This document shows, piece by piece, positions 29,433 through 42,407 of a stretch of 64,000 bases of DNA. The number at the start of each line of letters is the position of its first letter. Position 1 is the first letter of the stretch. Made by a program: the position numbers and the translations under genes. This DNA is from Hygrocybe punicea. Its lineage: Eukaryota; Basidiomycota; Agaricomycetes; Agaricales; Hygrophoraceae. The stretch lies in contig OY744472.1 in NCBI GenBank assembly GCA_963556145.1, positions 496,001-560,000 on the forward strand, written 5' to 3'. A model generated the notes under the pieces. The model did no database searches. It saw only the letters and a list, made by a program, of their open reading frames with translations, and was not told where the DNA came from.

Positions 29433-30981
29433 TTACAACACATCTTCGTTATTGGCTTCATCCTCAGTACCTAATGTGTGGAATCAGCTCTGGCAATCAA
29501 GTAAATAATATCACGTACCTGTCAAATCTTTGAGCCTGCTAGCCAACCTCATTATCTGAGTCTCAATCTGCTTCTGCTCTGCTTCAGCAGGGGTCTTGCC
29601 TTTGGTGTACAGATCGTCAATCTTGAGCATTGTGTTTGCAGTGAAGCACTGGGTGAAAAAAAGACGAAGGCGTGGATCAATGCATTGACCCCCAAGACCT
29701 TCCACATCCCCTTGCTCATTCCTGGCTGTCCACGTTTTCCAAAAGTAAAAATCGAGCAATGCGACATCTTCGGGACATCCACAGCTGAGATATCCAGATC
29801 GGCGATCTGCACCTCTCTTCGCTTTTGTCCTGAGGTTGCGAGGGAAGGAAATGCCGGTGACCTTGAATTTAGAGTCCTTTGAGCCGTCATAAATTTTTCC
29901 TGATTTTGTCATGTGGTGGTAAATGCAGATGACATTACCGCGATTGGTGGTTAAGCAGTAGAGTGTGAGGCGATGATGTGTGGTAGCAGATTCGGGAAGG
30001 AAATGTTGATAGTCGCGAATGGCCCTGGTGACACTCTCGCTAATTTTACCACTCTGGGTGTTCATAAATTTACCTATCTCTTTACGGCCAATTTCTAGGG
30101 CGGCTACAGTCAGTAAGGTGAATCTCTGCAAAAAGAAAACGGTGAAAATACCTGCCAACCTCTCAAGATCAGGCTGCTTGGCTGAATCTTTGGCATGCAT
30201 CTCCTCGTTTTCCAAGTCTGGGTTAAGCTTCTTCACATCCTTGTTGAATGTGTCTGAATCTTTGGTGGTTTTATCTGCATCACCTCCAGAACCTTCATCA
30301 CCCCCTTCATCACTATTGTTGTTGCCACCTTCGTGGTTGCCTTCTGAGTCCGGGGTACGATCGTGACGCTGCCTTTTCTTGCGTTGGCCTGACCCGCCCT
30401 TACCTGTACGCTTGCGTCGGACACTCTTGCCAGCACTCTGACTCCGAGTCAACATCAGTGGACATCAACGATCAAGAAAGTTCTTCCCACCTTGCCTTGT
30501 GCAGCAGATGGCCTCGTTTCCGACCCAGTCAGCTGGTCATCAGACTCATCACCTTCACCTAGCGTCGTCAGGGAATCGGAATCCTGTGTGTCCCTTTCAC
30601 CGTCGGCACCTTCATCTCCCACATTGGCATTCACGGCGGCAGCAGCCCTTGCTGATGCTAGTTCAGTGTTGAGTTCTTTCAGGCGTGTCTCTGCCTCTGC
30701 TAGACATGTTTTCGCTGCTTCAACTGCGACTGCAGGCCAGGTTGGGTCATGTTACATAGGAATCAGTGCCAAGGCTTACCTTTTCCTCTGCCTTTAGTTT
30801 TTGCAGCCTTTTTCAAAGTGATGCGGGTCAGCTCCGCCTTTGCACTCTCCAACACTCCGACAGCCTCCTGAATTTTCTTCTCCAGGGCAGCTGTGATAGC
30901 TACTGGTGAGCCCCAGCTTCTCACACTTTGCCAGACAATTGAGCACTCACTGAACCCAATATCTTGCCGCTCTTGGTCCAT
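29433..30981 (-). CDS. KDZ-associated acidic/coiled-coil protein
   Basis: By-eye model of five exons: from ATG 30981 (MDQERQDIGFSECSIVWQSV) with a helical Ala/Lys/Glu segment, a second exon of coiled-coil character (VAVEAAKTCLAEAETRLKEL), then a basic and Ser/Asp-rich linker (KSVRRKRTGKGG ... EGGDEGSGGD), a conserved-looking globular part (RFTLLTVAALEIGRKEIGKF to CFTANTMLKIDDLYTKGK) and a last short exon GTEDEANNEDVL ending at 29433. Introns are GT-AG and keep frame. No catalytic motif is recognised; in particular there is no HxD of TET/JBP oxygenases, which some KDZ elements carry. The role is probably accessory to transposition. An upstream in-frame ATG at 31008 is possible. Confidence 0.55.
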
Positions 30982-32222
30982 GGTGGAGAGTGAATGAAAT
31001 GTCGTCACCTTTGCGGTGAATTTTGCGTGTATCCAGGTCTAGTGAGCCGACATCATTTTCATTTCCTGCCCCTGACGTGCTATCAGCCAGTGCCATTGGC
31101 AAAAGGAAATGAACATTTTTGACAAAGGGGATCACGTCCCTGGCAGGAACCCGCTGGACATTGGTTGATAAGAAAAACAGAATTGGTTTAGTACTTTACA
31201 GTAACCCCGCCCCACACCTCCAACCCCCTGTGTCATCTATCTATCCCCAGTAGTTTCCGAATACGAGATCGGTTCCAGATTGAAAGAAAAACATTGGTGT
31301 ACTTGATAGCACGATCTTGAGACATGTAACTGACACTTTTTCAGATCCGATGCAGCCCTCTGTTGCCACACTCCACAGCGCTAGAGTTGATATGTGCAAG
31401 CCGGGGATCAGTGTTAGCATATGTGGACAGAAACGCGCCTGGCGAACACCTAGTGTGACCCTTGGCGTGGAAGGCGTCAATGACGAACAAAGTATCAGCG
31501 AAGAACTCAGGTTCCCGTGTCATGCAGTATGGAGCCAAAGCGCAGGCGAAGTCGTATATGATGATGCGAGGAGCCTTGACCCACCGAGTTACCATGGCTG
31601 AGAATACATCGTTTCGGCCCTCAGCCTTCGGGATGCAGTGAAATCCGTAGCATACAGAATGCGTACACCACATGCACATGATGCCACCTGTAAGGCGCTG
31701 CTCTCCATATCTTTAATAATATTTCGAGCACTTGGCTCCTCGTCGGCCCCCAGGTTTGTTGCATGAGTCGTTCACTAGATGTGGATATTCAGGGCGATGT
31801 CGAATTTGTGGTTTGGTATAGAAGCATCCAGTCTGTTGGCGCTGACGTTAGAAACTCGTATTCAAAGATTTGAAGTGGCTATCTCACCGCTTGCCACCCA
31901 ACATCTGTCTGACTCGCACTGGGATCCATTGGTGGAGCTGGATAGACAATCAGTCCAACCAATGCCCCATGCCCTCTGTCATGAACCCATTTGCAGAGTG
32001 CGAGAAGATGCTCTGGGTAAGCTTCTTGTCGAAACTCATGGTACTGCAGAACTTCGTAGATGGACGGAATGCAGACAAGACAAGACGAGTTGAGAGCCGT
32101 TGGTTGAGATACAAATAGAGAGAGCATCCGCAATGCCAGTCGATTGGCCATTTGAAGGACGGATTCTTCAGCACTGAGCTAGTTTGACATGAGATCGCAC
32201 AGTCGAATCCAATGACATCACT

Positions 32223-34421
32223 TAGTGTTGCCGTAGTTCGGTTCCAAACCTAGCCGAACCCGGTTCAAACCCCGAACCGAACCCTAGGTTCAGTCTAAGT
32301 TCAGCCAAGTGCTGAACCGGACCGCAGGTTCAGTTCCGGGTTTCGAGGCCTGCCGGATTTCCTGAACGGCTCCAAACCGCGTCCAAACCGCGAACGCGGA
32401 TATTTTTAAGGTATTTATTTCATTTATTTTTCGCATTCCTTTATTTACTTTTTCATGTTAAACGGTATCATGTGACCGTTACATGTAGCTTTCTTCACCA
32501 ACACGCAACAACGCAAGGCCAATGAACACAGGTACGTATTTTACTTTCCTGAACTTTACTAATGTTGCCTGCTACAGGAAGCTCGACCGCGACCGCAGTG
32601 TGACCACACCCACGGCCGCGAGATGACCACCCAACGCCAACCCAATGCCAACGGACGCACGACAGCTGCAACACCACCACCACCACCACCACCAGCGGCG
32701 GCAACAACAACGGCAACGACAACCACGACGGCCAGCAGCAGCAGTGGCAATGCCGGCAGCAGCAGCAGTGGCAGCAGCAACAGCGATGGCAGCAGGAGCA
32801 GCGCCGGCAGCGGCAGCACCGACAGCAGCGGCAGCAACGACGGCAGCGGCAGCAACGACGGCAGCGGCAGCAACGACGGCAGCGGCAGCAACGACGGCAG
32901 CGGCAGCAACGACGGCAGCGGCAGCAACGACGGCAGCGGCAGCAACGACGGCAGCGGCAGCAACGACGGCAGCGGCAGCAACGACGGCAGCGGCAGCAAC
33001 GACGGCAGCGGCAGCAACGACGGCAGCGGCAGCAACGACGGCAGCGGCAGCAACGACGGCAGCGGCAGCAACGACGGCAGCGGCAGCAACGACGGCAGCG
33101 GCAGCAACGACGGCAGCGGCAGCAACGACGGCAGCGGCAGCAACGACGGCAGCGGCAGCAACGACGGCAGCGGCAGCAACGACGGCAGCGGCAGCAACGA
33201 CGGCAGCGGCAGCAACGACGGCAGCGGCAGCAACGACGGCAGCGGCAGCAACGACGGCAGCGGCAGCAACGACGGCAGCGGCAGCAACGACGGCAGCGGC
33301 AGCAACGACGGCAGCGGCAGCAACGACGGCAGCGGCAGCAACGACGGCAGCGGCAGCAACGACGGCAGCGGCAGCAACGACGGCAGCGGCAGCAACGACG
33401 GCAGCGGCAGCAACGACGGCAGCGGCAGCAACGACGGCAGCGGCAGCAACGACGGCAGCGGCAGCAACGACGGCAGCGGCAGCAACGACGGCAGCGGCAG
33501 CAACGACGGCAGCGGCAGCAACGACGGCAGCGGCAGCAACGACGGCAGCGGCAGCAACGACGGCAGCGGCAGCAACGACGGCAGCGGCAGCAACGACGGC
33601 AGCGGCAGCAACGACGGCAGCGGCAGCAACGACGGCAGCGGCAGCAACGACGGCAGCGGCAGCAACGACGGCAGCGGCAGCAACGACGGCAGCGGCAGCA
33701 ACGACGGCAGCGGCAGCAACGACGGCAGCGGCAGCAACGACGGCAGCGGCAGCAACGACGGCAGCGGCAGCAACGACGGCAGCGGCAGCAACGACGGCAG
33801 CGGCAGCAACGACGGCAGCGGCAGCAACGACGGCAGCGGCAGCAACGACGGCAGCGGCAGCAACGACGGCAGCGGCAGCAACGACGGCAGCGGCAGCAAC
33901 GACGGCAGCGGCAGCAACGACGGCAGCGGCAGCAACGACGGCAGCAACGACGGCAGCAGCAGTATCAGCAGCAATGGCGGCAACAGCAGCAACGGCGGCA
34001 ACAGCAGCAGCAGCAGCAGCAGCAGCCGTGGCAGCAACACCACCACAACCATACCACCGCCCCGACGAGGACAATGGTTGGCAGCAGCAGCGCCGGCAAT
34101 GCCATGCAGGGACCACGGGACAAGACCCCCCGTCCCTCCACATCCCTTGGGGACACCGGAGGGCTCCCCCACACCCATCTACCTCGCGAAGTGCAGCACC
34201 GTATCTATTGATACGCGCCTGCTATTCGCGAGGAGAACGGACAGGGTGAGCCCACCTCGGTCTGGGTTTCAGACCGCGTCTGAACCCAGACCGAACGCGA
34301 AGAGACGGTTCGACGCCGTCTGGGTCCGGGTTTGGCCATGCGCCAAACCGGACCCGAAGTTCAGTTCGCGGTTCCACCAAAAAGGGTCGGAACCGGACCG
34401 AACTGAACTTCGGCAACACTA
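32223..34421. mobile_element. Non-autonomous hAT-like element in a KDZ intron
   Basis: 2199 bp with terminal inverted repeats starting TAGTGTTGCCG (right end CGGCAACACTA), flanked by a perfect 8-bp duplication ACATCACT (32215-32222 and 34422-34429). The TIR start and 8-bp duplication fit the hAT superfamily. Subterminal regions are packed with GGTTCGG/CCGAACC-type motifs, as in other hAT elements. No transposase is encoded; the interior is mostly an 18-bp minisatellite plus low-complexity coding-like sequence. An intron-like segment (GTACGTATTT...CTACAG, 32532-32577) precedes it. Confidence 0.88.
32830..33952. repeat. Perfect 18-bp minisatellite (about 62 copies)
   Basis: Head-to-tail GGCAGCAACGACGGCAGC with no mismatch that I could see for over 1.1 kb; only the last unit is shortened. 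Because 18 is a multiple of three and the unit lacks stops in most frames, it gives long spurious ORFs: plus-strand (GSGSND)n and (AAAATT)n, minus-strand (LPSLLP)n and (AAVVAA)n. Confidence 0.98.
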
Positions 34422-36672
34422 ACATCACTTGCTCACCTGCACAAATAACCACTTGTATGCTACAGGCGGGGTTTTTCCTGAGAGTAACGCTGCTACTCCA
34501 TAATGCTCAGCGAATAGAGCACTCAGAGACTCATTCACTAGCTTCAGCTTGGCACAGAGATCTGGGATTGCCTCGACACGGGAAAGCAAGTCTTGTTTTT
34601 TCTTCTCCGATTGACGACTTCTTTGACTCTGAAACTCGTTTCCCTCCTCCGACCAGTCATCCTCCGAGTTGACAATCAAAGAGTGGCCTTCAATGACAAA
34701 GCGGACAGCCTTGCGAACCTGCACTTGTGGAATCAACTGCTGGCCAGTACTTCCTGTCGCTTCAAAGACTTCTCATGCAATGTCGTTGGTGGACGTAGGG
34801 ATGGGAGCTGATGTTTCTGGCTAAATGCGAGGGTGACACCATCCCAGATGGTGTCTTGTGGATCTGGGCCACACTTAGGACAGTGCATATCGGTTTCCAA
34901 ATGCTGCAAATGGCTGTAAGCAAACCATGCGCTCCGAAACATCTTCTCGTTGACAAAAGGGAAACAAGACTGGTGGACTTCATATCGACGGGACACTGTG
35001 AGCACCCAGGCTGCAAACGGTGTCTCTGAAGATGTGTATGCACTAGTATACTCGTCGAGAAGGTCATGTGCGAGAACGATTTGATTATTGAAGTTGAAAA
35101 GGCCAAGGTTGCAGGGTTCCGGGCCAATGAAGCGGTGAAATTTGTGAGCACATGTCGGACAACGTTGTAATTGAATCTTCACTTGGTGAGCTCGGGTAGT
35201 GGTATAGATTGTACATGTACGTTCTTGTATAGCAAGGAATGGAAAATACAGCGTACGTGGCAAAGAACACAAGCAGGAAGAGCTGTCATCCAAGAACAAT
35301 ATATCGGGTGGGCCCTGAAGGGGTAGAGGACGTGGATAGAGCTGTAAGTCATTTGGGAGAGATGCCCAGATGGGTACGTGTATGGGCAAGTAAGATATGG
35401 CTTTGTCACCCCGAGCTGTAGCCCCGCGAACACGAGGAACTTCCAAACCGTATGAGAGCGACGGCATTGATAAGGGTGATCAACTCACTCAGGACAGCCA
35501 ATTCTTCTGGCACCGTTTCGTCCCTCGCAGTGGGATCTGTTCGTACCAATTTTTGTAGCCCATGACGCGCTTGCGTTATGTGGCCACAAGTGCTGCCCCG
35601 ATCTTTCTGGCAAGTCCATTTCCCAGAACCCACATCGTTTCCATAGTATGAGACCACAGCTCAATTCTTCACAGAGGTTTGACCCTCAAAAACGACAGAG
35701 AAGTGGTTGGAATACATATCTTCATTGGTGGCTTGGCGTGAGAACAGTATAACTTTGTCTGTATCGCCTGGTGAATTTGCATGAGTACAGCACACCCCAA
35801 AAGAACATTTTTACGTTAAGTTGAAGATCATTGTCGGGGAAATTTTCCTCCCCATGGTCTCTGGCAAAATGCAGGTGAACGCAGGAACCGGTGGTACCAG
35901 ATGGGCAAAAACAAGCGATTGCCCATGCTTCACCAATCCGCTTCCATTGCAGGTGATGCCAATGAGACTGCTGCATGTTCAATAGATTGTCCGATGTCAA
36001 ATAGAAGTATGCACCGTAGGTTCGTTGTTCTTCCGGTCCCACCCTTACACGACATACACCATTGATGAAATTTGATAAAATGGAAGACAATCAGCTAAAA
36101 CAAGATTAACATAGTGTTCATAGTCATCGTCTTCTGTCGGAATAATAGTTGGGATCGGAGGGGGTGAAGGAGATCTTGAAGAGCCGCCGTTGTAGTCCAA
36201 GGTGCCAATACTCGCCTCGGATGCCCAATCTGAGGTTTCGGGCTGGGATTCCTGGCCACCATGAGCTCTTGTACGGAAGCGCTTCAGGCGATGAGCAGGG
36301 TGTTGGGGTTTTTTTTTCCTGGGGCGTTTCATTGGGGTGGGTTTGATAACTAGTTGGGGTGAGCGATAAAACAAATGTGGAGGGTCGATAGCAGCAGCAG
36401 TGGAAACATTGCCCAAAGTGGGAGAATCAGGTGGCGAATCAAGTAAGATGGGCTGGAGGGGGGGACTAGATGGGTCATCCGACATCAAAGAAGGCGGAGC
36501 CTAGTTGGTCACGAGGGCCTCGTGACGAGGCTACTGACTGAATGCGAGTTTGGTATTTCTACACCATTTCCCTTCCCTCAGATGGTAAAACTACACTGTT
36601 CCACTTCAAGAAAACAACACTCAAGGGGTAAACAAACTTACTTTTTTTCTCCCACCCTAACATTTTGACTTC

Positions 36673-38020
36673 ATGGCACCTGCTCGTTCCCGCAGGGCTC
36701 GACACTGCAAGAAATGCCCTGGTAACCCTCTGAGGGTGCAATGCGAACACACAAAAGCGGGGAGAAAGTACTTGTCATCGGTATGTGTTAGCGTTAACCT
36801 TTGAATGGACTCATAACTGAGCAAATTGCAGGCAAACATCATGGGCGATAGCTTCGATATTTCTCGCATCCAACCAGAAAACTCGGATCAAATTGAGTTC
36901 GTTCAACAGGAAAATAGCGGCTCGGGTGAGGTATGTTGAGCAGTCTGTATCCTACAGCCCTCAAGCTCTGATGCTACCTTTCTCACAGCACGTTATCGGA
37001 GACAACCCCCTCAATATGTCACAAACGGTGCCACATGGGAGTTTAGCCTCCCTCTGTCAAGCTCCGATTCCTTCTCTCACACAGGGCGCTTTCGGCAACT
37101 CTCAGAATCTCCCGGACATGTTCTCGCCAATGGTGTGTTTTCCAGTATACCGTTTGTCACTTTCTGATTCTCCCAGCATGCCTTGGAGGACACACAAGAC
37201 CCAGTGCCATCAAACACACAGACACCCCCAGGAACACCCTACGTAAGTCTTTCTTTTGTCTTCTTCCAAATGAAAACTAACCTCAAACATCAAATCAACA
37301 CGCAAGGTTCCCGCAAGCAACCCGGCCTTGCTCAACGGTACATCTCAGAATACTTTGCCAGTGTCACAAGCACAACGTCGTGTCACAAGCAACAACCAAC
37401 TTTACGGCGTTGTCGAAGGTGCCAAACGTGGGAATGATCAATGGAGTAAGTCGACAACTCCTTGTTCCTTGTGGGGGCTGATTGACTGGCCCTCAGCTGT
37501 TCTTAGAACCAAGCCACTTCGCCCACTTGAAACTCAGTCAGGTAAAGCAGCACTTCATTTTTCCCGCTGCATGGAAGATATAGTAGTCCGGGAAAGTTAT
37601 TCTCTCACCTCCTCTCTGTACATTTGGCTGATGAGACTTTTACATTAGGCTGAACGTGTCAGCCTCGAAACTAACAGTTGGCTTTTTGTTGCTGCTCAGC
37701 AACCTAATGCAACCGGCCAATTCATCCATTATACATCCCCTCGCCTTCGACGAGAAGCCAAATCCGATGTCCAGGAGCTCATCAATCAATTCAATATCTT
37801 GGTCAGTGGGCTTATCAATGCAAGACAAAAGGAGGCACTTCAGTTAGGTAAGGCCTTGGCTGAGGCTACCAAAACGGCTGAGGCTGCTGAGGCCGAGGCT
37901 CAGGCTGCGCGACAAGAACTGGCACAGCAGAGTGCAGAGTTGACGGAGAAGGACACATTGATGGCACAGAAAGACGCATTGATTGCCCAATATAAATTGA
38001 GGCTTGGGCTGGGAGAGTAG
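36673..38020 (+). CDS. KDZ-associated small Cys-motif/coiled-coil protein
   Basis: Divergent from the transposase, with starts only 184 bp apart, so a shared promoter is likely. Exon 1 (36673-36780) encodes a basic Cys motif, RRARHCKKCPGNPLRVQCEH, possibly a zinc finger. Further exons (36832-36930, 36989 onward) encode a Ser/Pro/Asn-rich linker. The last exons read AERVSLETNSWLFVAAQQPN and TSPRLRREAKSDVQELIN, ending in an Ala/Glu/Gln coiled coil (GKALAEATKTAEAAEAEA ... LIAQYKLRLGLGE) at 38020. Introns in the first half were traced by eye; those around 37440-37650 are uncertain. Not recognised outside the element. Confidence 0.5.
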
Positions 38021-38325
38021 CGCTATAGCGAAGTAATATACTAGCACTGTTTTGTATACCCAATTTTTTTTTATAAATTTAAAAACCGGCTGGATATGGT
38101 TTAAATACACCAAATACTATGGTTTATATATACTGTCTCACCAACTGAAATGGTTTGTACAAACCGTTGTTGTTAACTGAGCTATCGACGGGTTGTGGTG
38201 AATTTTTACAGCCCTTTGTATATCGTTGAAGGCCATAGGCTGTATAGGGTTAGTACGGTATAGGGTAAGGGACTTATCCGGATGGATGGTCGAAATTGCG
38301 CCTCAGGTCCAAATCCGCATTAAGA

Positions 38326-38352
38326 CCGAGCCTAAATAAATTTAGGACTCGG
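38326..38352. repeat. 27-bp palindromic repeat, copy 1
   Basis: CCGAGCCTAAAT-AAATTTAGGACTCGG, nearly self-complementary. The same sequence, with some flank (CATTAAGA), lies inverted at 62915-62941. It may be the end of a short interspersed element. Its last bases overlap the target duplication of the adjoining MITE. Confidence 0.8.
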
Positions 38353-38353
38353 A

Positions 38354-38446
38354 CACCTCGACCTCACGTGAAACCTTGCTAATTAGCTTGCCATTACCCC
38401 CCAATATGGCAAGCTAATTAGCAAGGTTTCACGTGAGGTCGAGGTG
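38354..38446. mobile_element. 93-bp hairpin MITE
   Basis: Two perfect 41-bp inverted arms (38354-38394 and 38406-38446, starting CACCTCGACCTCACGTGAAA) around an 11-bp loop, flanked by a perfect 8-bp direct repeat GACTCGGA (38346-38353 and 38447-38454). The homologous site at 62915 has a single GACTCGGA and no insertion. The 8-bp duplication suggests mobilisation by a hAT- or KDZ-type transposase. It lies about 330 bp upstream of the RecQ start. Confidence 0.9.
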
Positions 38447-38776
38447 GACTCGGAACCAACAGTAACCAACTTGCCTGAAATAGACATAATAAGCCCTCGT
38501 GACATGCCGTGTAGGATTATCGATCGACATATGATACAATCGATATCGTGACCTTGCAGAGCATAACTTAAAACAAACAAACGCGACGCGTCTCCAAGCT
38601 TCAAGTCCTCCACCAAGAACCTAATCTTGTAACGATAAAGGCGCCCCGGCCATGGTCGGAAGGTATTCGACGGATCACGTTGACTCCGACGATGTATGCG
38701 CTTGCCGAGCTTGTTTACGTTTTAATGGGTCACTAACCGAAACATTTTTACACATTACGTTGACCCCCTTTCAAAG

Positions 38777-42260
<3,484 letters not shown>

Positions 42261-42407
42261 GCTAATGGTTAATGGTGACAATGGGAAACGAAACAACAAA
42301 AAACATTGTAAATATTTAGTTGTACCTGTTGATATACTAGATGTCGGCGGGAATTTGGGGTAAATAATGAATCTGGAGAGTTCGGGAATGTATGACGATT
42401 CTTGCCT

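Larger units (their letters stand above)
31233..36488 (-). pseudogene. KDZ transposase, disrupted
   Basis: Multi-exon gene. The N-terminus (36488, MMSDDPSSPP) is disordered. A conserved Cys-rich part follows (GVCRVRVGPEEQRTYGAYFY, WTCQKDRGSTCGHITQARHG, LQRCPTCAHKF, DMHCPKCGP), then a linker and the KDZ transposase core: YDFACALAPYC (catalytic Asp), VIDAFHAKGHTRCSP and INSSAVECGNRGL (acidic/Cys signature), ending KLLGIDR at 31233. Breaks: TGA at 35663-35661 (in ...SVKN-stop-AVVSYYGND), TGA at 31343-31341 (...GLHRI-stop-KSVSYMSQD) and an apparent frame change near 36050-36090. Both stops are where the surroundings suggest an Arg CGA codon. One intron (34434 to about 32184) holds the hAT element. 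The exon before it ends KWLFVQ and the exon after begins LSAEESVLQM, in frame. Confidence 0.8.
28830..38160 (-). mobile_element. KDZ-type (Kyakuja-Dileera-Zisupton) DNA transposon, decayed
   Basis: Three genes in one unit: a KDZ transposase (31233-36488, minus), a coiled-coil/acidic gene downstream (29433-30981, minus) and a divergent small gene (36673-38020, plus). Short ATGGTTT/AAACCAT motifs cluster at both ends (28780-29110 and 38095-38160), as expected for subterminal transposase sites, but I could not fix terminal inverted repeats or a target duplication, so the limits are approximate. The transposase has nonsense codons and a hAT insertion, so the copy is probably dead. Confidence 0.7.
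38021..38776. other. Element end and promoter region of the RecQ gene
   Basis: Holds the presumed right end of the KDZ element (to about 38160), a short palindromic repeat (38326-38352), a 93-bp MITE (38354-38446) and then unique sequence running into the RecQ ATG at 38777. No ORF is supported; the minus ORF 38383-38616 runs through the MITE. Confidence 0.6.

Noticed and set aside
29433..30981. Possible TET/JBP dioxygenase carried by the KDZ element
   Set aside because: No HxD, distal His or Arg motif of the 2OG-Fe(II) fold is visible in the translated exons.
32559..34422. ORFs of 523-599 aa with (GSGSND), (AAAATT), (LPSLLP) and (AAVVAA) repeats
   Set aside because: Four frames are open because of the perfect 18-bp minisatellite; this is evidence of the repeat, not of proteins.
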